Translations under genes and position numbers: made by a program
The notes under the pieces: model-generated
Told to the model about the DNA's origin: nothing
The model's input: only the letters and a program-made list of their open reading frames with translations
Database searches by the model: none
Source: Streptomyces sp. CA-210063
GTDB taxonomy: Bacteria; Actinomycetota; Actinomycetes; Streptomycetales; Streptomycetaceae
Direction of reading: 5' to 3'
Length of the DNA: 64,000 nucleotides
NCBI RefSeq assembly: GCF_024612015.1
Contig: NZ_CP102512.1
Coordinates: 10,416,001-10,480,000 of the forward strand
In this document: positions 1 to 9,000 of the stretch, one piece after another
How the letters are laid out: each line of letters opens with the position of its first letter
Numbering within the stretch: position 1 is the stretch's first letter

Positions 1-81
1 CCTCACGGGTGGTGTCGGCCGCCCCTTCGGTGAAACCCGGAGCCCGACGAAGACAGGTCCGCAGCACGTCCGGGAGGCCAC

Positions 82-1341
82 ATGTCCCCTGTCCCCGACG
101 CCCTGTACCGGCGGGTCCGCGAGGAGGTCGCCGACCGGGCCGAGGCGTTGTGGCAGGTCGCGTCGGCGCTGCACGCCGACCCGGAGTACGCGTTCGCCGA
201 GCGGCGGGCGGCCGCGCTGCTGACGGGCGAACTGCGCCGGGCCGGTTTCGATGTGAGCGAGGGCGTGGCGGGGATGCCGACGGCCTTCGTGGCGCGCTCG
301 GGTGCGGAGCGGCCCGCGGTGGCGTTGCTGCTGGAGTACGACGCCCTGCCGGGGCTGGGCCATGCCTGCGGCCACAACCTGATCGCCGCCGCAGGCCTGG
401 GCGCCGCGCTCGCCGCCCGTACGGCGCTGGACGGGAACGCCGGATCGGTGCTGGACGGGAGCGCCGGATCGGTGCTGGACGGGAGCGCCGGATCGGTGCT
501 GGACGGGAGCGCCGGATCGGTGCTGGCCGTGGGTACGCCGGCCGAGGAGGGGGGCGGCGGAAAGGCACTGGAGGTGGAGGCGGGCGTCTTCGACGATGTC
601 GACGCCGCGCTCATGTTCCATCCGGGCGTGTACGACTGGGTGCGTGCCCCGCTGACGGCTCAGGAGCAGTACCGGGTCGCCTTCCACGGGCGCGCCGCCC
701 ATCCCACGGGCAACCCCACCGAGGGCATCGACGCGCTCGCGGCCCTCGTCGAGCTGTTCAACGTGCTGGCCGCACTCGGCCGCCGACTGCCGGCGGCCTC
801 CCACATCCAGGGCATCATCACCCACGGGGGAGAGGCCACGAACATCGTCCCCGCGTACGCGGAGGGGCGGTTCGGGCTGCGCGCGGCCACCACCGAGCAA
901 CTGGACGACCTGGCCGGACGCCTGGCCACCTGTGCCGCGGGCGTGGCCCAGGCGACCGGCACGACCGTGAACGTCGAGCGGGCGACGATCCGTTACGAGC
1001 ACTTCCGCGACAGCGGGACGCTGTCCGAGCGCTTCGCCGCCCACCTGGAGCGCGCGGGTATCCGGCCGACCCCGCCCGCTCACGGCGTGTACCTCGGATC
1101 GTCCGACATCGGCAACGTCAGCGCCCGCGTTCCGGCCATCCACCCCTTCGTCGCGATCATGGACGAGGACGGCTCCGACCACACGCCCGAGTTCGCCGCG
1201 GCCGCGGTCTCCGCCCGGGCGCGCCGGGTGCTCCCTGTGGTCACGGAGGCGCTGGCATGCACGGCGATCGACGTCCTGCGCGACGCGGACCTGCGGGAGC
1301 GGGCCTGGAACGCGCACGACCGGAGCACCACCGGGCGCTGA
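82..1341 (+). CDS. M20-family amidohydrolase/peptidase with internal tandem repeat
   Basis: A 419-residue cytoplasmic hydrolase of the M20 amidohydrolase type (AbgA/HipO-like), expected to hydrolyse an amide bond in an N-acyl amino acid or small peptide using bound metal. Visible motifs are LLLEYDALPGLGHACGHN (about residues 83-99, metal ligands), GTPAEEGGGGK just after the repeat, and the dimerisation-domain stretch RAAHPTGNPTEG. The ATG has a GGGAGG Shine-Dalgarno 4 nt upstream. The oddity is residues 116-147, four copies of LDG(S/N)AGSV in the loop between the Gly-rich helix and the GTPAEE strand, where relatives normally have a short linker. No operon partner is evident. Family is clear; substrate unknown. 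Confidence 0.85.
   Translation: MSPVPDALYRRVREEVADRAEALWQVASALHADPEYAFAERRAAALLTGELRRAGFDVSEGVAGMPTAFVARSGAERPAVALLLEYDALPGLGHACGHNLIAAAGLGAALAARTALDGNAGSVLDGSAGSVLDGSAGSVLDGSAGSVLAVGTPAEEGGGGKALEVEAGVFDDVDAALMFHPGVYDWVRAPLTAQEQYRVAFHGRAAHPTGNPTEGIDALAALVELFNVLAALGRRLPAASHIQGIITHGGEATNIVPAYAEGRFGLRAATTEQLDDLAGRLATCAAGVAQATGTTVNVERATIRYEHFRDSGTLSERFAAHLERAGIRPTPPAHGVYLGSSDIGNVSARVPAIHPFVAIMDEDGSDHTPEFAAAAVSARARRVLPVVTEALACTAIDVLRDADLRERAWNAHDRSTTGR
427..522 (+). repeat. 4 x 24-bp tandem repeat inside the M20 gene
   Basis: Four head-to-tail 24-bp units, ctggacgggagcgccggatc plus ggtg, at 427-450, 451-474, 475-498 and 499-522. Unit 1 differs by one base (aacgcc instead of agcgcc). The unit length is a multiple of three, so copy-number change adds or removes 8 residues without breaking the frame. 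Confidence 0.95.
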
Positions 1342-1523
1342 CGGACGCCACACCGAGGCCCGCTCCCCGGCTTTCGTCCGCAAACCGGCCGCGGGTCCGG
1401 TGGATCGACAGGTCCGCCCCCATGACCTTCTTGATCGGCCCGGCAACCGCACGTACCTCTCCTGACGTCCCCTCTCGGGAGTCGCGGATGATCTCCGCGT
1501 GTACCTTTCCGACTGGAGGATCG

Positions 1524-2564
1524 ATGACGGACACGGCCGTCGGCACCCCCGCACCCCCGACGGGGCGACGGGCGAACGGCAGGGGCGCCCGACGCGGACG
1601 GACGTGGGGACTGCTGGGCTGCGGCGCCCTTCTCGCCGTGCCGGCCGCCCTGCTCGTCGTACGGCTGACCGGGCTGGACGCGGGAACACCGCTCGCCGTT
1701 CCCGTGGTGCTCTTCCCCTACGGCGCGGTTCTCAGCGTGCTCTCGCTGGTCACCGTGCTCGCCGTTCCCGCTCTGCGCTCGCGCTGGGCGGTGGTGGCCG
1801 TCGGACTTCTCGCGGCCGCTCAAGTCGCCGTGCTGGTACCCCGGTTCCTGCCGGACCAGCGGGATGTCCCGGCACAGGCGGCCGAGTTACGGGTGGCCAC
1901 CGTCAACGCCCATGTCGGCGAGGTGGACCCCCGAGCGCTGGTGCGGCTGGTCCGGGCCGAACGGATCGACGTACTGGCCGTGCAGGAACTGCCGTCCGCC
2001 GGCATCGGCGCGCTCGCCGACGCCGGTCTCGACAGACTGCTGCCCCACCAGGAACTCCGCCCCGAGTACGACACCTCGATCTATTCGAGGATCCCCCTGA
2101 CCCACGGCGGCCCACTGGACGCCGACACGGCCTGGCCGCAGACCACCGCGGACGTGACGGTCGGCGGACGCACCGTACGGCTGGTGGCCGTCCACACGTA
2201 CTACCCACTCGGTGACGCGGACCGCTGGACAAGGGACATGACCGCCCTCGCCTCCGTCGCCCGGAACAGCGGACCGGACACCGTCTTCCTGGGGGATTTC
2301 AACGCGTCCCTCGACCACGCGCCGATGCGCGAGCTGCTCGCGGCGGGTCTCACGGACATCCACGCCGAACTCGGCCGCGGAGGGGCGCGGACCTGGCCCG
2401 CCGGCAAGTCCCTCGTCCCGCCCCTGATCCAGATCGACCACGTCCTGCACGGCCCCGGCCTGGCAGGCGTATCCGTCGCCGAACGGACCGTACCGGGCAC
2501 CGACCACCGGGCTGTCGTCGCCGCACTGGCACTGCTGCCCCGCACCGGTCCGACCGACGCGTAG
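1524..2564 (+). CDS. Membrane-anchored endonuclease/exonuclease/phosphatase-family protein
   Basis: A 346-residue protein with three N-terminal hydrophobic segments (about residues 28-110) followed by an EEP (DNase I-like) domain. Motifs: ATVNAHVGEV, the catalytic-acid region LAVQELP, the metal/nucleophile motif FLGDFNASLDHAPM, and the terminal GTDHRAVVA histidine motif. The topology predicts an extracytoplasmic hydrolase acting on a phosphodiester or phosphoester, as in YafD-like proteins. Start chosen at ATG 1524 because GGAGGA lies 3 nt upstream; the frame stays open far upstream but without support. A TTA leucine codon at 1887-1889 (codon 122) may make translation depend on bldA. Confidence 0.82.
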   Translation: MTDTAVGTPAPPTGRRANGRGARRGRTWGLLGCGALLAVPAALLVVRLTGLDAGTPLAVPVVLFPYGAVLSVLSLVTVLAVPALRSRWAVVAVGLLAAAQVAVLVPRFLPDQRDVPAQAAELRVATVNAHVGEVDPRALVRLVRAERIDVLAVQELPSAGIGALADAGLDRLLPHQELRPEYDTSIYSRIPLTHGGPLDADTAWPQTTADVTVGGRTVRLVAVHTYYPLGDADRWTRDMTALASVARNSGPDTVFLGDFNASLDHAPMRELLAAGLTDIHAELGRGGARTWPAGKSLVPPLIQIDHVLHGPGLAGVSVAERTVPGTDHRAVVAALALLPRTGPTDA

Positions 2565-2632
2565 CGGGCAGCGAACAGGCAGGCAGGCCGCATCATGGTC
2601 CACCGACGAGGGCCGTCGTGGCGTGCCCCGGC

Positions 2633-3352
2633 CTACCCGGCAGTGGTGGAGCGGGCGCGCCACAGGTCGCGGAGCAGCGCGATCTCGGCCATGTGGTGGA
2701 TGAATTCGAGGTTGGCCCCCGTCAGTACGGCGATGTACGGGTAATCGGCGTCATTGCTGTACGGGTACCGAGAGAAGCCGACCGTGTCGAGCTGTTCGTC
2801 GGTGACGGCTCCGACGCTGTCGCGCCAGCGGTCGACCGACGCCCAGAACCGCTCCAGCGTCAAGGCGGCGGAGGGCGTGAAGTCGACCATCAGCTTCGGA
2901 TCCCGCCGCCGTTCGCCGAAGGTCCACTCCCATCCGCCCGCGAACTGGAGATGCAGATGCCCCAGCCGCCACGCGATGGTCGTGATCGGCGTCTCGTCGG
3001 GCTCCGGCTCACCGGTGTGGGCGAGGACCTCCTCGACCCGCTCGACACTCACGCTCCAGTCCTCGGCGATCTTGGTGACGGACATGCCGCCGGCGGCCTG
3101 CCGGGCGACCTCGGCGTACTCACTCGCCGGGATGTCCGGCGCGCCCAGGTCGAGCACCCACTCGCCCGGCCCGAACGCCCTGGGCGTCACCGCCTCGGTC
3201 CGGCGCCGGAGCGACCAGCAGCCGGGTACCGGCTCCCACAGGTACTCCTCGTCGCCGAGCCCCGCCAGCCGTACCTGGGCCATCTCCCTGGCCTGGTCGA
3301 ACTGCTCGAGCAGCAAGCCCAAACGGTCCGTCCGCACACCCTCGATCTCCAT
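2633..3352 (-). CDS. DinB-superfamily protein
   Basis: A 239-residue four-helix-bundle protein of the DinB/YfiT type. The conserved features are an N-terminal helix with LLLEQFDQAREMAQVRLAGL, the WEPVPGCWS stretch, TTIAWRLGHLHLQF in the middle (His ligand region) and NLEFIHHMAEIALLRDL at the C-terminus (His ligand region). Family members bind a metal and are often small-thiol-dependent transferases in actinobacteria. It lies downstream of the encapsulin gene on the same strand but is separated from it by 123 bp, so it is probably not part of the cluster. Exact function unknown. Confidence 0.75.
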   Translation of the reverse strand: MEIEGVRTDRLGLLLEQFDQAREMAQVRLAGLGDEEYLWEPVPGCWSLRRRTEAVTPRAFGPGEWVLDLGAPDIPASEYAEVARQAAGGMSVTKIAEDWSVSVERVEEVLAHTGEPEPDETPITTIAWRLGHLHLQFAGGWEWTFGERRRDPKLMVDFTPSAALTLERFWASVDRWRDSVGAVTDEQLDTVGFSRYPYSNDADYPYIAVLTGANLEFIHHMAEIALLRDLWRARSTTAG

Positions 3353-3475
3353 GCCGGCTCCCCTCGCGGTCCCATCTCGTAGCTCACTGCGCTCAGCGGA
3401 AGTTAACGGCTCACCTCCGGAGGCGCGACCGATTTCCCCGCCCGCCGAAGACGCGGTTCGCCGACGGGAGGCGGC

Positions 3476-4279
3476 TCAGGCGCGCACCGCGTGGAAGAAG
3501 TGCGTCGGCTGCTGTACGGCGACGCTCTCGTAGACCTCGGCGCAGACCGCCGTGCCCGGCCGCTCGAAGACACCGGCCGGGGGCTCCGCGACCTTGATGA
3601 CCGAGCGGCCGGCCTCCAGGAGCCGTGCGGCCATCGCGAAGTCACCGACCAGCGCTGATCCGGGCGCCACATGCCGGTGGCGGCAGATCATCACCTGCTC
3701 GCGGGCGAGGTCGGCGAGCAGGCTGCCGGCGCCCACCAACTCCCCGTAGTAGTCCTGCGGGTTGATCATCAGGGCGTGGCCGGTGCCGCCCTGCTGCTCT
3801 ATCTCGTTGAAGGCGGCGAGCACTCCGGCGGCGTAGGAGCCGGTGTACGGCAGCGTGGCCACATCCGGGTGGTCCACGACATCCAGGGTCAGGGCGCGGT
3901 TCTCCGCCGTGCCGAGGCGGACCATGAGCCGGTGGTCGATGAACTGGGCCAGCGCGTCGGGTTGTCCGACGAGCGCCTCGGGGATCTGTACCCAGGCGGT
4001 GATCGGCCGCACTCCATAGGTGGCCGCCTCGAAGCGGTACGCGCTCTCCCGCAGTCCGCCCGAGGCCCTGGGCGCCGCGGGTCGGGTCTCGAACCACGAC
4101 TGGACGGTCTCCGTCGTGACGCGCTGCTTCTTGAACAGATTGCGGGCGGTCAGCCGCGGCCGGTCCTTCCCGGCCTGGAAGGAGTCGGTGATGGTGAAGT
4201 CGAACTGGACCGCGGCCTTGTCCGGGTCCTCGGCAAAGGCCTGGGCGAACTGCTCGCCGCAGGAGGCGGTGGTCGTCAT
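3476..4279 (-). CDS. HK97-fold encapsulin shell protein (natural-product, family-3-like)
   Basis: A 267-residue protein that reads as an HK97 major-capsid-type fold in order. E-loop region: about residues 61-95, ending YGVRPITAWVQIP. Spine helix: LAQFIDHRLMVRLGTAENR (about 111-129). A-domain strand: GHALMINPQDYYGEL (about 167-181). C-terminal P-domain return: GSALVGDFAMAARLLE (about 207-222), then CAEVYESVAVQQPTHFFHAV. No portal, terminase, protease or tail genes are nearby, so a self-assembling encapsulin is favoured over a prophage capsid. From family knowledge, HK97 proteins embedded in actinobacterial NRPS/PKS clusters are called family 3 or natural-product encapsulins; they form shells that enclose cargo enzymes. 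It is the last gene of the leftward biosynthetic operon. Start: ATG 4279 with AAGGA about 11 nt upstream; an in-frame ATG at 4369, overlapping the sulfotransferase stop, would add 30 Pro/Thr-rich residues. Confidence 0.8.
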   Translation of the reverse strand: MTTTASCGEQFAQAFAEDPDKAAVQFDFTITDSFQAGKDRPRLTARNLFKKQRVTTETVQSWFETRPAAPRASGGLRESAYRFEAATYGVRPITAWVQIPEALVGQPDALAQFIDHRLMVRLGTAENRALTLDVVDHPDVATLPYTGSYAAGVLAAFNEIEQQGGTGHALMINPQDYYGELVGAGSLLADLAREQVMICRHRHVAPGSALVGDFAMAARLLEAGRSVIKVAEPPAGVFERPGTAVCAEVYESVAVQQPTHFFHAVRA

Positions 4280-4358
4280 CAGAACGTACGTCCTTGGGAT
4301 CGGCGTGGGCGTTGGCATGGGAACCGGCGGTGACGTCGTGCTCGGCCGGGAGAGCTGA

Positions 4359-5102
4359 TTAGAGCGCATGTTCGACGAGGCGCTCGTAGTACGGGAGATG
4401 GTGCTCGTAGAAGCCGCGCAGCCGTTCGTCGTTGTCGACGGTGACCCTGTACTCCTTCTCCGGAGCGTGGAACCCCGAGCTGGCGATGGCGTCGAGGTGC
4501 CAGCGCCGGTTCTGCCGCCACTCGGAGCGCTCTCCGGGCCGCCAGTTCAGCGCCCCGGGGAGGAACGGCAGGCCGACCCGCTCGCAGTACGCCGAGACGA
4601 CGGCCTCGGGGTCGGCGAGCAGCCGCTCCGCCGTGACGACCACCGGGCGCCGGCCGGTGATCTTCCAGGCCAGCTCGAAGAGGGCGTACTGGTGCTCGTA
4701 ACCGATCTCGTGGCACGCCAGTTCGGGTTTGACCGCGTGGTGCGAGGCGATGGCGCGGGCCGGATGGCGGACGATGAAGGTGTGCTCGAAGCCGTCGATC
4801 TGTTCCGGACGGTCGAAGAGATGCTGGTAGTGGTATTCGAGGGTGTCCTTGAAGAACACGGGCCGGCGGGCGCCGAGCCGCGCGAGGTGGGCGAGCAGTT
4901 CACCGGGGGAGCGCAGCGTCGCCGTACCGCCGTCCAGGTCCGGGACGGACACCTCGCCGTGGTCGGTGAGCAGCACCAGCGGTTCGTGTACGACGGTGAG
5001 GTCCCCGCGCTCGATCATCATGCGGAGGAAGGCGGTGGAGACCGCTCTCGGGTGCGCCCACATCGCGATCACGGTCGGGCGGGGCGCCGGGGCCCGGCTC
5101 AC
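4359..5102 (-). CDS. PAPS-dependent sulfotransferase
   Basis: A 247-residue sulfotransferase, expected to move a sulfonate from PAPS onto a hydroxyl or amine of a small molecule. The 5'-phosphosulfate loop is WAHPRAVSTAFLRMM near the N-terminus and the 3'-phosphate site is FIVRHPARAIASHH. FKDTLEYHY precedes the latter and carries plausible catalytic residues. Start: GTG 5102, overlapping the upstream aldo/keto reductase stop by 4 nt (ATGTGA), so translation is probably coupled. The frame is open much further upstream but that sequence is a shadow of the reductase gene. It lies between the reductase and the encapsulin gene, suggesting a late tailoring step. Confidence 0.85.
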   Translation of the reverse strand: MSRAPAPRPTVIAMWAHPRAVSTAFLRMMIERGDLTVVHEPLVLLTDHGEVSVPDLDGGTATLRSPGELLAHLARLGARRPVFFKDTLEYHYQHLFDRPEQIDGFEHTFIVRHPARAIASHHAVKPELACHEIGYEHQYALFELAWKITGRRPVVVTAERLLADPEAVVSAYCERVGLPFLPGALNWRPGERSEWRQNRRWHLDAIASSGFHAPEKEYRVTVDNDERLRGFYEHHLPYYERLVEHAL

Positions 5103-6082
5103 ATCGACCACTGCGTCGGCTGCCGGTCCCAGCGGTGCTCGCGCAGCTCCGCCAGCAGCGCCGGGTCGAGCGGGGGAGCACCGGAGACGGCCAGATTGGC
5201 GCGTACGTGCTCGGGTTTGCGCATGCCCGGGATGACCGTGCTCACGGCGGGGTGGTGCAGGATGAAGCGGAGCGAGAGCTCGGGCAGGGTGACGCCCTCG
5301 GGGAGGATTTTTTTGAGGAGCTCGCAGCGCTCGACGGTCGGAGCGAGGTTCTCCGGGCCGAAGTAGACGGCGCGCCAGTCCTCTTCGGGGAACGTCGTGT
5401 CCCGGGTGAGCCGACCGGTGAGGCCGCCCTCGTCGAAGGGGACGCGGGCGATGATGCCGATGTCGTCCCGCAGCGCCCGCTCGAACAGTTCGTCCTCCGG
5501 GGCCTGGTCGAAGATGTTGTAGATGACCTGGATGACATCGACGAGCCCGGTGTCGATCGCGCGCAGGCAGTTGGCAGGCTCCCAGCGGTTCACGCTGATG
5601 CCGAAGCCCTCGATCACGCCCTCCGCCTTCAGGTCGGAGATCACCCGCTGCCACCGCTCGTCGGCGCTCCAACGGTCCTCCCAGACGTGGAACTGCAGCA
5701 GGTCGATACGGTCCGTCCCGAGGTTCTCCAGGCTGCGGTGGACGTATTCCCGGATGTGGCCGGGCGGGAAGACGTCGTCCAGGGTGTCCTGCGGGCCGGG
5801 CGGCCACTCACGGTTGAGCGGCGGCACCTTCGTGGCGACGTGGAGGCGCCGGTCCGGGTGCCGGCGCAGCAGGGCGCCGAGCAGTTGCTCGCTCACGCCC
5901 CGGCCGTAGATCCACGCCGTGTCGAAGAAGGTGCAGCCCTGCTCGACCGCCAGGTCCAGACAGTCGGGTGCCGTGTCGTAGTCCCAGCCGGTGAAGCCTC
6001 CGGGGCCGCCGCCGATGCCCCACATGCCGTAGCCGATCTCGCTGACCCGCCAGCCGAGCCGGCCCATGGTGCGATGGTGCAT
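5099..6082 (-). CDS. Aldo/keto reductase
   Basis: A 327-residue NAD(P)H-dependent aldo/keto reductase with the complete tetrad: Asp and Tyr in TFFDTAWIYGRG, Lys in HVATKVPP, His in DLLQFHVWED. C-terminal cofactor-binding segments include STVIPGMRKPEHV. Start ATG 6082 has AGAGGA 7 nt upstream. It begins 14 nt after the A-T-reductase NRPS stop and overlaps the sulfotransferase start. The natural inference is that it reduces the aldehyde released by the NRPS reductase domain to an alcohol, giving a hydroxyl that the next-encoded sulfotransferase could use. That order is inferred, not shown. Confidence 0.88.
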   Translation of the reverse strand: MHHRTMGRLGWRVSEIGYGMWGIGGGPGGFTGWDYDTAPDCLDLAVEQGCTFFDTAWIYGRGVSEQLLGALLRRHPDRRLHVATKVPPLNREWPPGPQDTLDDVFPPGHIREYVHRSLENLGTDRIDLLQFHVWEDRWSADERWQRVISDLKAEGVIEGFGISVNRWEPANCLRAIDTGLVDVIQVIYNIFDQAPEDELFERALRDDIGIIARVPFDEGGLTGRLTRDTTFPEEDWRAVYFGPENLAPTVERCELLKKILPEGVTLPELSLRFILHHPAVSTVIPGMRKPEHVRANLAVSGAPPLDPALLAELREHRWDRQPTQWSM

Positions 6083-6096
6083 GTCGTCCTCTCGTT

Positions 6097-9000
6097 TCAG
6101 TGAGTGAGGGTGGTGCGGTAGGCGGCCAGGGCCGCTTCGAGCGGCGGTTCCCGCAAGCCGTGCCGGGCATCGAGCGCCGTACAGGAGTCGCGGGTGAACA
6201 GACCGGGGTTGTCGGTCAGCAGCCGCCGGAAGTCCGGTGTGCCGTCGGGCCCGGACGCGGGCAGCATGGTCAGTACGGCGGCCAGCACGGCCGCGGCGGA
6301 GCCCTCGTCCTCGTCGGCGGCGGCCCGCAGTGCCGCCATGAACTCCTCGGGCGGCACGGACCGTCCGCCCTCCGCGAGGCCGATCGCGGCGAAGTCCACG
6401 CTGCCGTCCCGGAACACATGGTGGACGGCACCCTCGGCGGGCTCCGCGAGCCCGGCCACCAGCCGCGCTGCCGTCTCGTCCACGGGCGTGTAGTCCGACC
6501 GCATCGGCACATCGGGCCGCAGACCCAGCCGGAGGAACGCCGACAGCAGCAGATGGGTCAATGCCTTCGGATTCGGTACGCCGTTGTCGGCGGCCGGCAT
6601 GATCTCGCCGAGCCGGTAGAGGGTCACCGGCGCGCCGAGCCGCCGGGCCGTGAGCACCAACCGCTCGGCGACCCACTTGGAACGGCTGTAGCCGCTCGCC
6701 GGCGTGACCGCCTCCGTGGGATCGAAGTCCTCGCCGAGGCGGCCCGTCGTGCGGACCGCCTGCCGGTCGAGCACGCCGAGGGTCGAGACGTGATGCAGTG
6801 CCTTGGCCCGCCCGGACAGCGCGAACCGCAGCACCTCCGCCGTGCCGGCGACATTGGCCGGGCGGTGGGCCCGGTAGTCGAGCAGGAAGTTGACGAGCGC
6901 CCCGATGTGCAGGACGGCATCGCACTGGGCGGCGTACGCCTCCCAGGCCTCCCGCGTCCAGCCGAACCGGGCCCGGGCGAGGTCGCCGCGCCGGGCGTCG
7001 AGCCGCCCGGCCAGGGCCTCGTCCCACAGGCCCTGCGCGCGCAAGGCTTCGATGAGCCGGTGCCTGGCATGCGCGTCGTCGTGGGCCCGCACGACGCACA
7101 CCACCCGCGCCTCGGTGGCCGTCAGCAGCCGATGGACGGCCCTGGCCCCTACGAAGCCGGTGGCCCCGGTGACCAGGACGGTGCGCGGCGGCACGGCCGG
7201 GCGGGTGCGCGCGGCCCGGCGGGCCAGGGCGGCCAGTTCCTCCGGCAGTTCGGCGTCACGCTCCATCAGCGAGGCGTCGTCCGCGGCGGAGGCGTCCGTG
7301 GCCCGGCCGTGCACGGCCGCGGCGAGCGCCACCGGTGTGCGGTGCGCGTAGAGGTCGGAGATGCCGACGCGCACGCCGAGCGTCTCCCGGATGCGCAGAG
7401 CGGCGGTCAGCGCGTTCAAGGAGTCCCCGCCGTGGTCGAGGAAGTCGTCCCGGACGCCGAAACCGGGCAGGTCGAGCACCGCACCCATGACCCCGGCGAT
7501 GCGCTCGACGCGGGTGAGCCCGGCATCGCCGCCAGGACCGCTCCCGGTGCCCGCGCCGGACTCGAGTTTCTCCTCCACGATCGTGTGCAGCGCCCCCAGG
7601 TCGACCTTGCCGTTGTCGGTGAGCGGCAGCGCCTGCAGGACGAAGCAGTGCTGCGGCACCTGGACGCGTGGCAGCACGGAGGCCAGGTGCTCGCGGAGCG
7701 CCACCGGGGTCGTTCCCTCCTCGGCCGCCGCGGCGACGACCAGACGGGTACGGCCGGACCGCCGCAGGGTCAGCGCCTTGGCCTGAACGACCCCGGGACA
7801 GGCCTCGGCGGTCGTCTCGATCTCGCCGAGCTCGATCCGTACGCCGTCGACCTGGGCCTGCCGGTCCCGGCGGCCGGCGAAGCGCAGGAGCCCCGAGTCG
7901 TCGAACCATCCGAGGTCGCCGGTGCGGTACAGCCGCTCGCCGGGGACGCCGGGGAAGAAGTTGGGGACGAACGCCTCGGCGGTGCGCTCCGGATCGCCGA
8001 GGTATCCGGCGCCCAGGCAGGCGCCCCCGATGAGGATCTCCCCGATGCCGTCGGTGTCCGCCCCGTCGATGACGGCGTAACAGTTGTCGATGGGCCGACC
8101 GAGCGGGATGCGGTCGCCCTCGGTGCCGTCGACGCGGTGGAAGACCATGCCGATGCTCGCCTCGGAGGGCCCGTACCCGTTGGTGATCCCGAGGCCCGGC
8201 ACCAGTTCCCTGAGCCGGTGCACGGCGTGCGGGATGATCTCTTCGCCGCCGACCACCAGATGGCGCAGCGAGGCGACCTCGGCGACGTGCGCCGGCTCGG
8301 CCTCCAGCAGGGCCACCAGCATGCCGAGGATCGCCGGCACGAAGTCGGTGACGGTCACTCCGTACCGGGCGATGGTCTCCACGGTCCGTTCCAGATCGAG
8401 GAACTCACCCTGCTCGGGGATGATCGTGCGGCCGCCCGTCGTCAGCGGCCACAGCAGTTGCCAGATCGCGGAGTCGAAGGTGTGGCGGCTGTTCTGCAGC
8501 ACCACCTCGTCGCCGGTGGCGCCGAAGTAGCGGGACATGAAACGGAACCGGTTGGTCAGCCCGCCGTGCAGATTGACGGCGCACTTGGGGACGCCGGTGG
8601 TGCCGGAGGTGAAGACGCCGTACACCGGATGCCCGGGAGCGGGCCGCCGCCCGGGGCGTTCGGTGCTCGGGGTGAGGGTCCGGTGGGAGACGACACGGGA
8701 CGGCCTGTCCGTGTGGACGAGGGGCCCGGTGGTCAGTAACAGCGGGGGATCGAGCACCTTCAGAACGCCGCGCAGCCGCTCCTCCGGCCAGGCCGGGTCG
8801 CAGGGCACGAACACCGCACCCAGCTTCATCAAGGCGACCATGCACAGCGGGAGTTCCACACTGTTGCCGATCACCAGCGGAACGAAGTCGCCGTCGCGCA
8901 CGCCGGCCGCCGTCAGTTCCGCGGCGAGCCCGTTGGCGAGCGCGTCGAACTCCGCGTAGGTCAGGGTCGTCTCGGTCTCACCCCGGTGGACGAGGGCAGT

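Noticed and set aside
427..522. Short tandem repeats as a CRISPR array
   Set aside because: Units are directly adjacent without spacers and lie in frame inside a gene.
9..1523. Upstream extension of the EEP-protein frame across the M20 gene
   Set aside because: Arg/Gly-rich shadow of the M20 gene; the EEP start at 1524 has its own strong SD.
3476..4369. Prophage capsid interpretation of the HK97-fold gene
   Set aside because: No portal, terminase, protease, tail, integrase or attachment site nearby; operon context is biosynthetic.
6100..8739. Very long rightward open frame opposite the A-PCP-reductase gene
   Set aside because: Antisense shadow caused by high GC third positions; the translated sequence is low-complexity with no motif, while the leftward frame is a complete NRPS.
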